A stretch of 64,000 nt of DNA from Siphonodentalium dalli (taxonomy: Eukaryota > Mollusca > Scaphopoda > Gadilida > Siphonodentaliidae). A program made the translations under genes and the position numbers. Location: contig CP136067.1 of the NCBI GenBank assembly GCA_032622095.1, forward strand, positions 125,337,030 to 125,401,029. Reading direction: 5' to 3'. How positions within the stretch are numbered: the first letter of the stretch is position 1; the number at the start of each line of letters is the position of its first letter. Positions 32,111 to 43,009 of the stretch are shown here, in pieces. The notes under the pieces were generated by a model. That model saw nothing but the letters and a program-made list of their open reading frames with translations. It did no database searches and was not told the DNA's origin.

Positions 32111-32212
32111 GAATTTATATGGAAGTATCAAAATTCTGCAGGCCATAATTTTAACCATCTAGTTTCTTTTGTAATTCGACTGTACATTGTATGTCTTGGT
32201 GGTCACTGATTG

Positions 32213-32236
32213 TACCACATTTTTGTGGTACAATTC
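32213..32236. repeat. short hairpin
   Basis: TGTACCACA and TGTGGTACA flank a four-T loop. The surrounding 32110-32550 has no gene. Confidence 0.7.
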
Positions 32237-32555
32237 AGATTATCTAGAATTGTACCAGAAAACGACGGTCGTGTCTCCATGGGAATACATGATACTGACA
32301 AATCAGGACGAGCATTATATGTAGTTTTAGGCAAGGTCGTGTTACAATTATCACACAACAGTAATTAGCCTTGCTCTGACCTCTCCATCACAGTCTGGTA
32401 TGTTAACGAGTTCACAGTGGCATTCCAATGATAATATAAAAGGATTTTGACTTGAGAACTGGTGGGAAGTCCTAATAATAAGTATCGCTTAATTTGGATG
32501 CACGGATATTCACTATGCGATATTACAATTATCACGTCTCATTCGTAAACACTTA

Positions 32556-33315
32556 GGGTGGTGTTCACCAAGCGAGACTATTTTATAAACCAGGTAGTTT
32601 ATTTGGTAGTGGCTGAACGCAAAGATATCTTTGCTTTAGCGCCAACGACACACGCTGTCGATGATGTGATTGATCCAATCTAGCAAATTTGTCACTTGAC
32701 GATTGACGTCGTCTCACGACTAATTCGCGAACACTAACCGGCCACAATCGGCATGTATAGCGGTATAAGTTTTGGGTATAATTGTGTGGAGACTCATGCT
32801 GGCGTTTATACATCTGCAGAATGAGTTTCAATTATATTATTGAGGTTTTATTAATTAGCACAGCGTGAAAATTAAGAGCCAAAAAGATAACCTCTCAGAA
32901 GAATTTGGTTTGTCTTTTGGTTCTGTTTGGAAATTTCCTTGCCATTTCCAAAGAATTTCTTTCCATGCATCATTTTTCCGGCGCTGGTGAATGGTGCCGG
33001 TTTCTTTGTTCTCTAATATTTTGAGTCTTCTCTCCACAATGCCCAGAAACGTTTTACGCTCGTCGGTGGTATATTTTGCCCCACGTCCTTTTCCTCGGTT
33101 GCTCATTGTTGAAATGAATCAAACGTGTACTGTTACGCGCAGCATGTTATGTGACCGGTGGTCAAAATATAATTGACGCCAATCACCTTGATTGTTTATT
33201 CCTATACCGCGCGGCGATGTCTTCCCATCGATATGTCCACCGATAGCTTCGCATTGAGCGTCGCCTCGTGAAACTACCTGGACTATATTGTGAACCCAGC
33301 CGGTGAATACCACCC
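32556..33315 (-). mobile_element. PIF/Harbinger-like element with Myb exon
   Basis: The left end GGGTGGTGTTCACC is inverted at the right (GGTGAATACCACCC), and a second inner inverted word, CCAGGTAGTTT, lies near both ends. TTA precedes the left end and TTG follows the right, a near match to the 3-bp TTA duplication of Harbinger elements. It carries a Myb/SANT-type coding segment on the minus strand but no DDE nuclease, consistent with an internally deleted copy. Confidence 0.65.
32855..33106 (-). CDS. Myb/SANT-like DNA-binding exon of Harbinger element
   Basis: The ATG at 33106 opens MSNRGKGRGAKYTTDER, then KTFLGIVERRLKILENKETG and NDAWKEILWKWQ. This has the helix-turn-helix spacing and two conserved Trp of the Myb/SANT-like proteins encoded by Harbinger elements, which help the nuclease bind transposon ends. 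The frame runs 83 codons without a stop, then ends in a hydrophobic, unrelated tail, so either a splice site is used or the protein is truncated. A second frame (32583-32831) follows and is not recognised. Confidence 0.6.
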   Translation of the reverse strand: MSNRGKGRGAKYTTDERKTFLGIVERRLKILENKETGTIHQRRKNDAWKEILWKWQGNFQTEPKDKPNSSERLSFWLLIFTLC

Positions 33316-33319
33316 TTGT

Positions 33320-34265
33320 TGCTTATACCGCCGTTGCATTATACGATGTAAATAAAGTTATCATACTGAATACATATCAACTCATCACTTAACAACAGAC
33401 CTTCACATCGACCCAGGTTGTTGTCATTCCCCATTATGTAACCCAACTTCATATTTCAAATTTTTTTTTTTTAAAACAGTGTCGTACTAAATCGATACCA
33501 TGTGTGTTCATGTGACGTAATAACATGTATTGATCGATACGAGTGATTAGTCCCGATGGCGTACGATAAGGCAGTCAACTTATATTCAATTGTTCTTAAA
33601 TTTGTAATGAAGGAACGATTGATCATGTAAATAAGTCATTTAGAAAGGCAACGTTGTGTCATTATTAACTAAAATAGGCCATCGCAAAAGGTTGCAAAAC
33701 AGATTATATTGGGAGACTGACATTTTCTGTAAATGTATTACGAGTACAATTTGGTTGTTCAATGCGGTGCGCGATTACATAGTTTCCACAAAAAAACAGG
33801 GAAATGGTTTGGTTTAAACATATTTTAATAGTATATTTATATACAGATACTAGGGGATTGGAGGACGAGTTCTTAAAACTTAGATGGACCTCCGCTCCCC
33901 ACAATACAGAATAAGTATGACAACATATATAAATGGTATATAAAACAGAATAGGTTTGGCTTGACGGGTGCATGTATACAATAGCAATTGAATTTGAATA
34001 ACTATACTATTAAGTATTACTGGTGAGTGATAGTGTGGTGGTGGTGGGGGTAAGTCTGGGGTGCGAGTTAAATATATAAGTCATGTGGTTCGTTAATGGA
34101 TGTTGATTGGGGTACATTTGTTAGGGGTGGCTAACTATATAGCCGACAGGGGAGTTTGTACATAAACGTTATATTTAATGGTTTTTATGATGACTTAATT
34201 CAATCAGTGCATATATATACGCTTATGTATACATATATATAAATATATACACAAGGATACATGTA
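33320..34265. other. no gene seen
   Basis: An 89-codon minus frame at 33704-33973 has no recognised motif; AT-rich dinucleotide runs (TATA) near 34200-34260. Confidence 0.5.
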
Positions 34266-34269
34266 TACT

Positions 34270-34485
34270 ATATTTAGTTTATTGATTAATCACGGGAATC
34301 TGCCGGACGATTTAATAAATTTTAAGGCTGCATTGAAATCATCGTTGTCTTTGAGCGTGATGTCGACAATCAAGAGAGCTTTATGTGGAAATACTTGAAG
34401 TGAATTCATTGTATCAATCAGATCAGTTCTTTGGGTTGAGTACAAAGGACAGTTTATCAGAAAATGTTCGGTATCTTATATATAA
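34270..34485 (-). pseudogene. LINE-A C-terminal end, part 2
   Basis: The minus strand reads DTEHFLINCPLYSTQRTDL and further downstream NAALKFIKSSGRFP then a stop. EHFLLxCPxYxxxR is the C-terminal conserved block of many non-LTR retrotransposons. This piece directly continues part 1 (37352-37717) when the 2.86-kb insert between them is ignored; one in-frame stop lies at the junction region. Confidence 0.7.
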
Positions 34486-35024
34486 TTAGGGTGGATACAC
34501 ACATGCATGTAATTTCTGTATGTAAAATACATGTATTTTACATGGCCACACCAATAATTGACAACATTAATCACCTGCGCGCGAGCTAGACCCCGAAGCC
34601 ACGACAAATAGTTTTCATGGCTGGCTCAACCGATTTTCGTGGCTGGTTAGCTAGCTAAGCCGGCTCAGTCACGACGTTCGTGGCTGACGAAATATGGCGG
34701 CTGAGCCGGCTGAGATGTTGTCATTCAGTGTATTCTCGTTTCCGAAATGTTCCTAATCCCCTGTTACCGGTTATAGACGCCGTTTTTTTTAGCGTTTGTG
34801 GTGAACCCGTAGAATTCCAGACCACACGTATACGTAATCTTTTGATGTTGGGCTTTTCCATTATGGCGAAAATTCACGAAGGACTAATATGGATATACTA
34901 TGTAGTTTCCCATCTAATCGGTATAAGTAGTTACATTTGGGACTTCTGTCGACTTCAGACTGCTACCATCACTGCCATCTTGCGATATATGCATGCATCA
35001 TTGAATGATGAACCCGATAGTAAT

Positions 35025-36230
35025 GATATTGTATTGTATTGTATTGTATTTATTTCAGGCAAGATATGCCCATATATAGTCATACATACAACATATAATT
35101 ACAAATTAAATATAAAGAAGTTGATTCCAATGATTGAATAGATTTGACCGATAGATCAGATCTGAGTTACAAATAGCATTCAAAATACTGTTTAAAGATT
35201 TATAAATTCTCACACGAAATCCATACACACCCTTTCGAATCAGCACTGTCAGCACTACATGATCTCTCATAACCCATAAATTTTCTATATGCATTATTAT
35301 AACAAACTGTAAGTTTTCTATAACAACGTTTGGTATAGTTAATCCAAAGATGAGCACAAAATAATGGAGATACGAACATTTTAAATAAATACATTTTCAC
35401 ATTAGGCGAACATTTGTAAAACTTTCTAATAAGCATATTTGAGCGTGAGCATATAGACCGATATTGGCGCATAATATCATTATCATCGGAAAATTCGTTG
35501 TTGAGTATATGTCCGAGATACTTATAGGAGGACACGAACTTGAGTTCATTGCCCATTAAAGGTACTCAATCCGTAAAGAGGGTCCCCATCTCAACAGATT
35601 CCAACAACAACAATCCGATCAGAGGGTCCTATATTACTATTTCTTTGGCTTTGGGGGTAAAAAATATTTGATTCGAGTCGAGGAACCCATCAAACAAAGC
35701 TCAGAGTTATTAGATATTGATTTTTCAAATTTGTTATGTTCTCGAGATGAGTACTAATAACTGTCGTAATCTGCTCTGGATGTGTACTCCAAATCTATTC
35801 AAACAGACAAGGATGAATAACTCTAAAATCAAGTGGTAATTTTAACGCAATTTTGACTGAGTTCTGGGCCAGATAGTATTCCCGATAATGAAAAATAATA
35901 GATTTATAAAATCGATATCTAACAAATCTGAGCTTTGATGGGTGACTTCCTCGACTCGAATCAAATATTTTTGACCCCCGAAGCCATTGAAATAGTAATT
36001 GAGAGGAGTTTTATCGGGTTTAGTACCTTTAAGTATAGTTTTGGAAATGACCGAATATGAAGAGATTTAGGGATAAAAGTAATCCCCACAGTTTTTATAA
36101 TATTATAAGTTAAATAAATCTTCTTAGCCTCGTGTTCACATATTCTCAACAAACGACGTAGTCCCTCCAAAGATGGTGCAATAATACACATATCATCAGC
36201 ATAACATAAATGATTGATTTTTGCACTGCC
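35025..36230 (-). pseudogene. LINE-B reverse transcriptase fragment
   Basis: The minus strand reads INHLCYADDMCIIAPSLEGL (catalytic YADD near 36200), then KTVGITFIPKS, then a MITE insert (35560-36028), then ELKFVSSYKYLGHILNNEFS and MLIRKFYKCS. This is the palm/thumb region of a non-LTR reverse transcriptase. The downstream end is a (CAATA)n-type tail at 35025-35050. The 5' end is lost near 36230-36300. A frameshift or truncation occurs after the thumb block (35200-35280). Confidence 0.8.
35560..36028 (-). mobile_element. TTAA MITE family P1, copy 2 (inside LINE-B)
   Basis: Opposite orientation to 1699-2168 and the same length within one base. TTAA at 35556-35559 and 36029-36032. The LINE-B frame on either side is continuous if the element and one TTAA are ignored, so insertion added nothing else. 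Confidence 0.93.
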
Positions 36231-36299
36231 AACAATGCAAACTATTTTCTATTCTTATGTGTAATATATATTGACAAATGCCAGCAATGTCCGAGACTG

Positions 36300-37340
36300 G
36301 GTGTTGTCGATATAAACAATTTATATTTTAACCCTTTCAATATCGAATGGATGCGCCCATTCAGTTATATGAAAGCATGCATTCGGGTAGTCTATTCCAC
36401 ACTACGGGGCCCGGTGTTCTGATAATATAACAACCATGCCGTGTCCATGCGAGTATATGCCAATATTAGGAAATGCGGTTTAGTTCTTTGCGATTCACAG
36501 TACAGTTGTGCTTGACATATAAGCCCATGCACATGGCTCAGCCATTTTACAATTCTGGTGGCGGAGATTTTTAAATGTGGCTGGCGTTAGAGATAATATG
36601 GCTGGCGACGGCTTGTGGCCAATATGGCTGGCGGCGGCGGCGTGCGATGGCGGCTTCGGGCTCTAGCGCGAGCGGTTCATTGTTAAGAGGTCAGACAAGT
36701 GAGTAGTGCTAAGCGAAGTCAAATTGTCTTATATCATTACATTTAAGGCAGTCCAAAACATGTCTTCTCTTACGGATGCGGAAATTAGTCAAGTCTGTGT
36801 GATATCTGGCATTTTATTAATGCACGAACACCAGAATCCATACGTCTGGCATACACAGGCTTGATGTAGAACATTTTCAACCATGATGCTTGTTTGGGTG
36901 GGTTCTCGAAAGCTTCACATCGCTAAGGGACTTAGTTGAATGTATCGGTCGGAACAATCTGGGCAAGAAGGTACAATATGATGTGTTTTACTTAAATAGC
37001 TCAGAGTTAGCCACCCCCGCCTGGTAGCTTTCGGCGTCATATATAACCCCTGCATGCGTCGGGGAAATCCTAATCCACCACTGTTATAAATAAGAGAGGA
37101 CTGGTAATTATTAAAATAGAAAGTCTACCATATGGGTTATCCCACGAACAATTATTTTAAGTGGCCTGGTGACTCGATCCAAGATAACGGTTTATCTACA
37201 TTCCGTCTTAATTGGAACTAGAACTCAGTGCGTTCAACACGTAGGCAATGATTGGGTTGTCAGTGGACACATATTACATCGTCTGTATGATCCATGTAAA
37301 ACGCCAAATACACGATAATTACATAGATTACATGCATGTG
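36300..37340. other. no gene seen inside the Harbinger-like element
   Basis: Apart from the TGGCTGGC-rich zone at 36570-36660, no frame or repeat could be assigned. Confidence 0.5.
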
Positions 37341-37351
37341 TGTATCCACCC

Positions 37352-37717
37352 TTAGGGAATCCACAGGCGCAGGATATGTCTTCGGCACTGAAGTTGCTCA
37401 CGTTGTCGTGATTTAAATTGATACAAAATGTTTGTTGAACGATGACCTATGAGAATGTAAGCGGGGATCTTTTTTTTTTGGGGGAGAACAGATGACTTAA
37501 AAGAATCGAATGATTTATTTTGAATATCCTTTGCCAAAGAATTCCAAACGTTTATGGTACTAGGACTGAATGATTGTTTGAATGTCTCGAATAGGCAAAA
37601 GTAGTTTACGAAAGCACTCGAGTTTCGCAGAAAGTATCGGTTGGTGTCACCAACCTTTGGTAAAAGCAGGGAAATGGTGGGTTTATCAACGTCAAATATA
37701 ACTTTAGTATTAAACAT
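37352..37717 (-). pseudogene. LINE-A C-terminal region, part 1
   Basis: The minus-strand frame includes LLPKVGDTNRYFLRNSS, FETFKQSFSPSTINVWNSL and a GHRSTNILY block. These are the conserved LR-N, F-SF-P-WN-L and GxRxxNI blocks near the C terminus of many non-LTR retrotransposon polyproteins. A one-base shift follows NILY; the alternative frame gives SAEDISCACGFP, the start of the C-terminal Cys/His motif, where the TTA-flanked insert begins. The 5' portion (endonuclease, RT core) is absent. Confidence 0.7.
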
Positions 37718-37719
37718 AA

Positions 37720-38745
37720 CTATAATAGTTGAATTCAGGTTGTGCCTGACCTAGTAATAGGAACGACCAAAGTTTGCCGTTTTACAATCTAAACCTCTCA
37801 AGTTAATATACTTTGTTCAGGGTGATATAATTAGTGAATGGCAGCACAATATCATGGAACGAAATAACACTATATTGCCATACCATCATTTGTAGCCGTA
37901 GATTCGCCCAACATTTCTTTCTGTTCTCTCTCAAGGTAGTTTGGTGTCGTCGACTTTTGGTTTGAATTTTCGCCACGACTTTTATTCACGTCATCGGCAA
38001 GTAGTTCCATGTATGTTTGAGATTCCATAACATCCAATTCGTTACTCGAACCGGCGTCCATTATTAAAAGTTGAAGAATGCACACTGACTATCTATAAAT
38101 TATTCGATTGATGCATTCGGTGGCTACCATGAACAATTTATGGTTCGTGCCCATGCTTAGTCACGAAGCATAGTATGTGTTGTGTATTATTCTGTTCTCG
38201 ATTTACATGCCATTGTATGATAATTCGCTGTGATTGAAATATGCGCATGTATTGGTGGATACCCAGTTGGATGTAAAATACAGGGTTACCAGTAATGATT
38301 TAATTTTTGCTGGTGGCAAACATCTACATCTAGAGTTGGATATTGAACAATTTGAAGATATATATATGAATGCCAGACAATACACCTGATCATGCAGATG
38401 GTTATTCGAGGCAGTTACAAACCTTACACAAATTTGAATTTGGATTAACGTTGCTGGCCAATACAGCAGTCTGTGTAATTGCCTGGCAGGCTTCAATCAA
38501 CGAATGTGTAACAGAGCGATAGAAGTGTTGGAATCGCATCGAAAGTTGGCAACACCTGATGATATGACGTCTGGCTGGACCCTGGGGCGTGTCCACTAAA
38601 CCCCTCCCATTTCTAAAGGTTCCACACTACGTCTGATGACACTTTGTCCCCCATTGTTTGGCCCTATTGTCTTACGAGGGACCCATTGTACGTCTAACTC
38701 CGCCCCCACTATATGAGGTCCCCAACCGTCTGACGAATGGCACGC
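37720..38745. other. no gene seen
   Basis: A 71-codon acidic frame (37870-38085 minus) and two overlapping minus frames at 38203-38596 show no domain. The stretch 38580-38760 is unusually C-rich. Confidence 0.45.
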
Positions 38746-38746
38746 G

Positions 38747-39130
38747 ATTCCCGACAAGTTATATATGTTTATGTAGCAATCTTAGATGCATGCATGCAGA
38801 TTTAACGAATAAAACGCAAAAATAATTGGTTAAATATAAGCTTTCCAATTGCCGGAAGCTTCAATATTTGGCATGTATTTTTAAGCCATTGCCATTGGCA
38901 ACCGAACAAATTTGTGTGATGTCTACCCAATTATTTTGGAAAGCATATGACTCATTAATTGAAACATATATAGTCAGTTCTCTACAATATAATGTTATTT
39001 GCGATATTTGCACGTCAGCATGCGCTAACCGACCATGTAGTTACCCCATCTGCATCCATCATATGAAGTGGTTTTCGATCGTTACCATGACAACGGATAT
39101 ATATATGGCCAGTCAAATGTACCTTGCATT
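38747..39130 (+). repeat. 384-bp tandem duplication, copy 1 (empty TTAA site)
   Basis: Starts GATTCCCGACAAGTTATATA, includes GGAAGCTTCAATATTTGGCA, an intact TTAAGCCATTGCC site, then CTACCCAATTATTTTGGAAA and GTTACCCCATCTGCATCC. Copy 2 follows directly. The 110-codon frame here parallels a frame in copy 2, but the base changes are not biased towards synonymous positions. Confidence 0.88.
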
Positions 39131-40010
39131 TCCCGACAAGTTAAATATGTTGATGTAGCAAACTTAGAAACGTGCATGCAGTTTTAATGAATACAACACC
39201 GAATACTTGGTTGAATATATAAGCTTTCCAAGTGTCGGAAGCTTCAATATTTGGCATGTATATTTAAAGGTACGGTTGGCCTTGGCGGTGGGTATCCTGT
39301 GAAAATATCTCCACCCGTCAAAAACCGCCACAAACAGAAATAACATCAAAATGTAGATAGACTTTGTCCGTATACAAATAAGAAATATCGCATAAACAGT
39401 ATGTTATGGTCATATGTTTGACCATTGTTATGTAAACAAAGGCATAAAAAGTTACTTTTCTGGTGTTTGTTTATATTATGATGGTAAACATAAAGAGCGT
39501 TATTTGTTGGTGAATACCTGATATGGAACTAATAAAGAGCGTTTATGCCATTTATGTGCGATTAGCCAGTAGCATTGTGCTGTCTTCTGTAACACAACCA
39601 GGCTCTTGCTTATGTAAAATATATAAGGTCTTTATGATAACATGCTGTTTACGCGATGGTCATGGTATATATGAACGGAACTCTATGCGTTTTAATGTTT
39701 TTCTGTTTACGGTGTTTGGAATAAATATGAATATTTTCGACAATTAAGGCCGCACGTGCCTTTAAGCCATTGCCATGGCAACCGAGCAAATTTGTGTGGT
39801 GTCTACCCAATTATTTTTGAAAGCATATGAATCACTAATTCAAACATATATAGTCAGTTCTCTACAATATAATGTTGTTTGCGATATTTGTACGCCAGCC
39901 TGCGCTAACCGGCCATGTAGTTACCCCATCTGCATCCACAATATCAAGTGGTATTCGATCGTTACCATGTCAACGGAGATATATATGGCCAGTCCACTTG
40001 TGACTTTCAG
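39131..40010 (+). repeat. 384-bp tandem duplication, copy 2 (filled TTAA site)
   Basis: Restarts at TTTCCCGACAAGTTAAATAT and follows copy 1, but is opened at TTAA by a 494-bp insert. The remainder resumes at TTAAGCCATTGCC and ends ATATATATGGCCAGTCC near 40000. Confidence 0.88.
39268..39761. mobile_element. TTAA-flanked element, family P3
   Basis: TTAA borders at 39264-39267 and 39762-39765. Termini AGGTACGGTTGGCCTT and (inverted) AGGCACGTGCGGCCTT match at about 12 of 16 bases. The uninterrupted site survives in the neighbouring repeat copy, which proves the exact element limits. No coding capacity beyond a 74-codon frame without motifs. Confidence 0.88.
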
Positions 40011-40155
40011 ATCATTTTATATACTTGAAGAAGTTGATGGTCGCGGTAACAGTGCCATTGAGTGTGGATTTAGCCATCTCACCGCAATTTTTTTCAATCA
40101 TCGGCTAAGTATATGAAGCACAAAACCATGGATAACTGATTACTAAAATGATCGA

Positions 40156-40464
40156 ATGACCTGGTGTGGAACTAATTTGACAGACATATTTCTTCGCGAT
40201 GTTCTTGACATATATCCCGAAACAACACAGAAACCTAAGTTGAGACGGGGTCAGATTAAGGAGCGACATAATTATGACAAGCACCAAAAAGAAATCAGGA
40301 GTGAATATTCTGATATACTGACTCAACAAGACGCTTTTTCCGATTCCAATGAGGAATCTGTGAATTTGTTGGAAGCGACTTGCAAGGAACTTGAAAGTGC
40401 ATGCCGCCAAGGTCACCTGACAGTGGATAATGTCGTGAAATGGACTATAGTTTCTCCCGGATAG
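40156..40464 (+). CDS. uncharacterised 102-codon frame, possible exon
   Basis: ATG at 40156 and TAG at 40464. The protein is hydrophilic and charged (a KPKLRRGQIKERHNYDKHQK basic segment, then an acidic SDSNEESVNLLEAT segment and a CKELESACRQGHL helix-like end). This composition is unlike the AT-driven frames around it, so an expressed exon or an ORF1-type retroelement product is possible. No domain recognised, no upstream splice acceptor verified, and no second copy in the window. Confidence 0.3.
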   Translation: MTWCGTNLTDIFLRDVLDIYPETTQKPKLRRGQIKERHNYDKHQKEIRSEYSDILTQQDAFSDSNEESVNLLEATCKELESACRQGHLTVDNVVKWTIVSPG

Positions 40465-40469
40465 CGTTT

Positions 40470-41640
40470 TCGATATTCATTTTATAATATAAATGGTTTT
40501 TAATTGCTGAAATTATCAGACTGTGTCTTCGTTGAAAATTGTGTGGTGTCTTTCATAATTACAACCAACTTCCATGTGGCACGCGTTCCAAAAACAGTGC
40601 GCACAAACTCCAAAGGTGGCGACCGATTGGCAGCGTCAGCACAGCGATGCCGGCATTTTGAGGGTTAATATCGACACTTCTGTGTAATCGCGACCACCTT
40701 TAACAACTATGTAAATATGGTTTAAGAATTCCGAGATAATGAGCTTTCATTACCCCTGCTAAACGTAACATATACACAAACTATGAACATGTTGACGGAT
40801 ACAACAATCGACCAGTATACGAAAACATAATGAGGTTTGCACAGCATTTTGGCTTTAGTAATCTTGACAACTTGACACCACCTCAACTATATGAACAATT
40901 AGCAGTTTAGCGGTGTTAATCTATATTAGTGTTAAGCATGCAGACTTGATTTAAATATGTGTGAGGCTAAATTGAATATTTCGATCCAATTACCACTATC
41001 AAGTAGGGAGAGACCATCAACAACAATATAAAAATATACACATATACACCATATAATACTTCATTCACGTGTACCCATTACTTTATGTCAAATTCATTTG
41101 TTTCTTTAATTCTGATGTATTAAATGAAAGGCCCACAATTGCAATCCTATTGCCAACAATGAATATTATGATTAGGCTGAGGAACGTCTTGGCGTAATAG
41201 ACTAGTGCCACATGTGCCGACCCAGTGGTGTGCAATGCCACATTATACCATAATGTGTTGATGTTTTTTGGAATCGTTGTGGATTTATTTTAACTGTAAG
41301 CAGGGTGGGTGTTGTTGGTCCAGAATACAAAGTGGTAGGGGCTTATCGCGACGGCATTTTACATGGGCCGTGGGTGGCTGGCGTCATACGGACTACGGTA
41401 CCACAACCTTACTTGTACATTGGTGCAGTTGTGACAATTAATCACAATAGTTACAATGGAATAGTTATGTATATATCACTCGCCTGAATACGTCAGCCTG
41501 AATACGTCAAACCGCCACGTGGCATGGGCGGATAATCACTACGATACGTATGTTGTTCTATCTTCATGCTCTCAAAACATTTGACATGGTCGGTGGGCTA
41601 GTTCGCTAGTCAATTGAGGAAGTGATATAAACTGCATTGA
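40470..41640. other. no gene seen
   Basis: No recognised repeat or motif; a 60-codon frame at 41305-41487 only. Confidence 0.5.
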
Positions 41641-41759
41641 ATTTATTGAATAAACATTTGACGAACTGCGGGTGTATCAGCTTGGTTATCTGATAATGTC
41701 GATTGTCACGATTGGGTAAAACTACAATCGGCCATACAACTACATTTAATTAGGACTCA

Positions 41760-42190
41760 ATTAACCATTACGTTATGTTTCCGACTGCCTGAAGGTAAAC
41801 TTTGTTATATGCCCGATGGGGATCAATTGCCAAAACTGAGATTCAGAACCAGAAACCACCGATTTCCGGTGGAAACTGGTTCTTGGACTAACACGCTACA
41901 CTCAGAACGAAGATGCACTCTTTGTATGGAGGAACTCGGCGATGAATACCACCTTGTTATGAACTTCCCTCAGCTAAATGCCCTCCGAACGAAATATTTG
42001 AACGCCTACTATCACAACCGACTGAACATAGTTAAATTGAATGACCTCATCGATACAAATAACAGAAATATCATACTAAACCTCTCGATATATCTAAAAC
42101 AAAAGGTACAAACAGTAAAGATCCCCACTCTTGACGCTCAACGAAAAATACGAATGTCAAATTAGAGTTTATAATAATAAATTGAATTGA
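41760..42190 (+). pseudogene. LINE-D C-terminal fragment
   Basis: The frame 41809-42165 reads LRFRTRNHRFPVETGSW, then RRCTLCMEELGDEYHLVMNF. FRTxNHxxPVExGxW followed by CxxC...DEYHxxxxC/F is the C-terminal zinc-knuckle-like end of CR1/L2-type non-LTR retrotransposons. The final Cys of the motif is changed. The 5' part is missing. A 3' tail near 42170-42195 is AATAAATTGAATTGAA. The last 100 bp recur at 43782-43892. Confidence 0.75.
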
Positions 42191-42195
42191 AAAGT

Positions 42196-43005
42196 CAAAA
42201 TCTAGCTGTCATTTTTGGAAAATCGTTGGAGAAAATAATTACCACTATAACAATATTAACAACGTTGGTACTGCCAGTCCTGAACAAAATCTAAGTACGT
42301 CACATTGTCGAGATCTCCAATCGATCGTTAGATGCAAATGTTCAAATGTCCATGTTAAACCCGTGGGCGAGAAGTAAATACTGTATTCAATTACTCATTA
42401 AGTTACGCACTGTACTGTATCATAATATGACTTTTGTATACTAGCAATACGTAGTATATTGGCAATAGCATGCTATGTACGCGATATTTATGATTGGTAT
42501 AAGAATTAAAATATGTCTATGTTTTAATTCTTACCGTTTATGGCGCTTTTAACGGGTGCAACATTTTTATCAGCTGTATCTATCGCGAAGACAATCAGTG
42601 TCTTTAAACTAGCTACTTACAACTAGCTACATAAGCCCTGTTCCGGTATGTGGTCTTAATCGGTGACTCAATATGCCATAGCACCGATATCACATGGAGC
42701 TCCCGTAACTAGTTTCAAAACAACTCATTCAATAGTTCGTTTATAAGTTAGTTTCTAAATTTTCACAACAGTGGTACCGAATTTTCTTTCACATACACAC
42801 TCTTTGTCTCTATCGCTCTACATTTCTCTGTCTGGTATTCCTTGTGAATATACCACTCTCCTTAACAGCACAGCAAATCGACAGGAGCTCCAGCATCATA
42901 GCTAATTAGCAGCAGCACTACCATTGATCAGGGGTGGATAAATACCAGACAATCGAACACAACCTTGCTCGCAAAAACACAACGCTACCATTAACAAGTT
43001 GATAA
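42196..43005. other. no gene seen
   Basis: No convincing frame; a possible 5' leader of LINE-C, not supported by any motif. Confidence 0.45.
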
Positions 43006-43009
43006 ACTA

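Larger units (their letters stand above)
34580..36670. repeat. inner inverted repeat with TGGCTGGC words
   Basis: CGCGAGCTAGACCCCGAAGCC-like sequence on the left is matched inverted by GGCTTCGGGCTCTAGCGCG on the right (36652-36670). Both flanks carry repeated GGCTGGC/GCCGGC words (34620-34720, 36570-36650). It may be another element's ends or subterminal repeats of the Harbinger-like element. A 153-codon plus frame (34680-35141) begins here and is unrecognised. Confidence 0.5.
34489..37351. mobile_element. TTA-flanked Harbinger-like element inserted in LINE-A
   Basis: Both termini read GGGTGGATACACACATGC going inward, and TTA flanks each side (34486-34488, 37352-37354), matching a PIF/Harbinger target duplication. 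The LINE-A coding sequence is split exactly at this point. The interior has no Harbinger nuclease; it holds a further inverted repeat (34580-34600 / 36652-36670) and a second LINE fragment. Length 2,863 bp. Confidence 0.8.

Noticed and set aside
34680-35141. 153-codon plus-strand frame as a gene
   Set aside because: Lies across an inverted-repeat border and the antisense of a LINE tail; no domain recognised.
38826-40116. Parallel 110- and 113-codon frames in the two 384-bp repeat copies as a duplicated gene
   Set aside because: Counting changes between the copies by eye, about two thirds alter the amino acid, as expected without protein-level selection.
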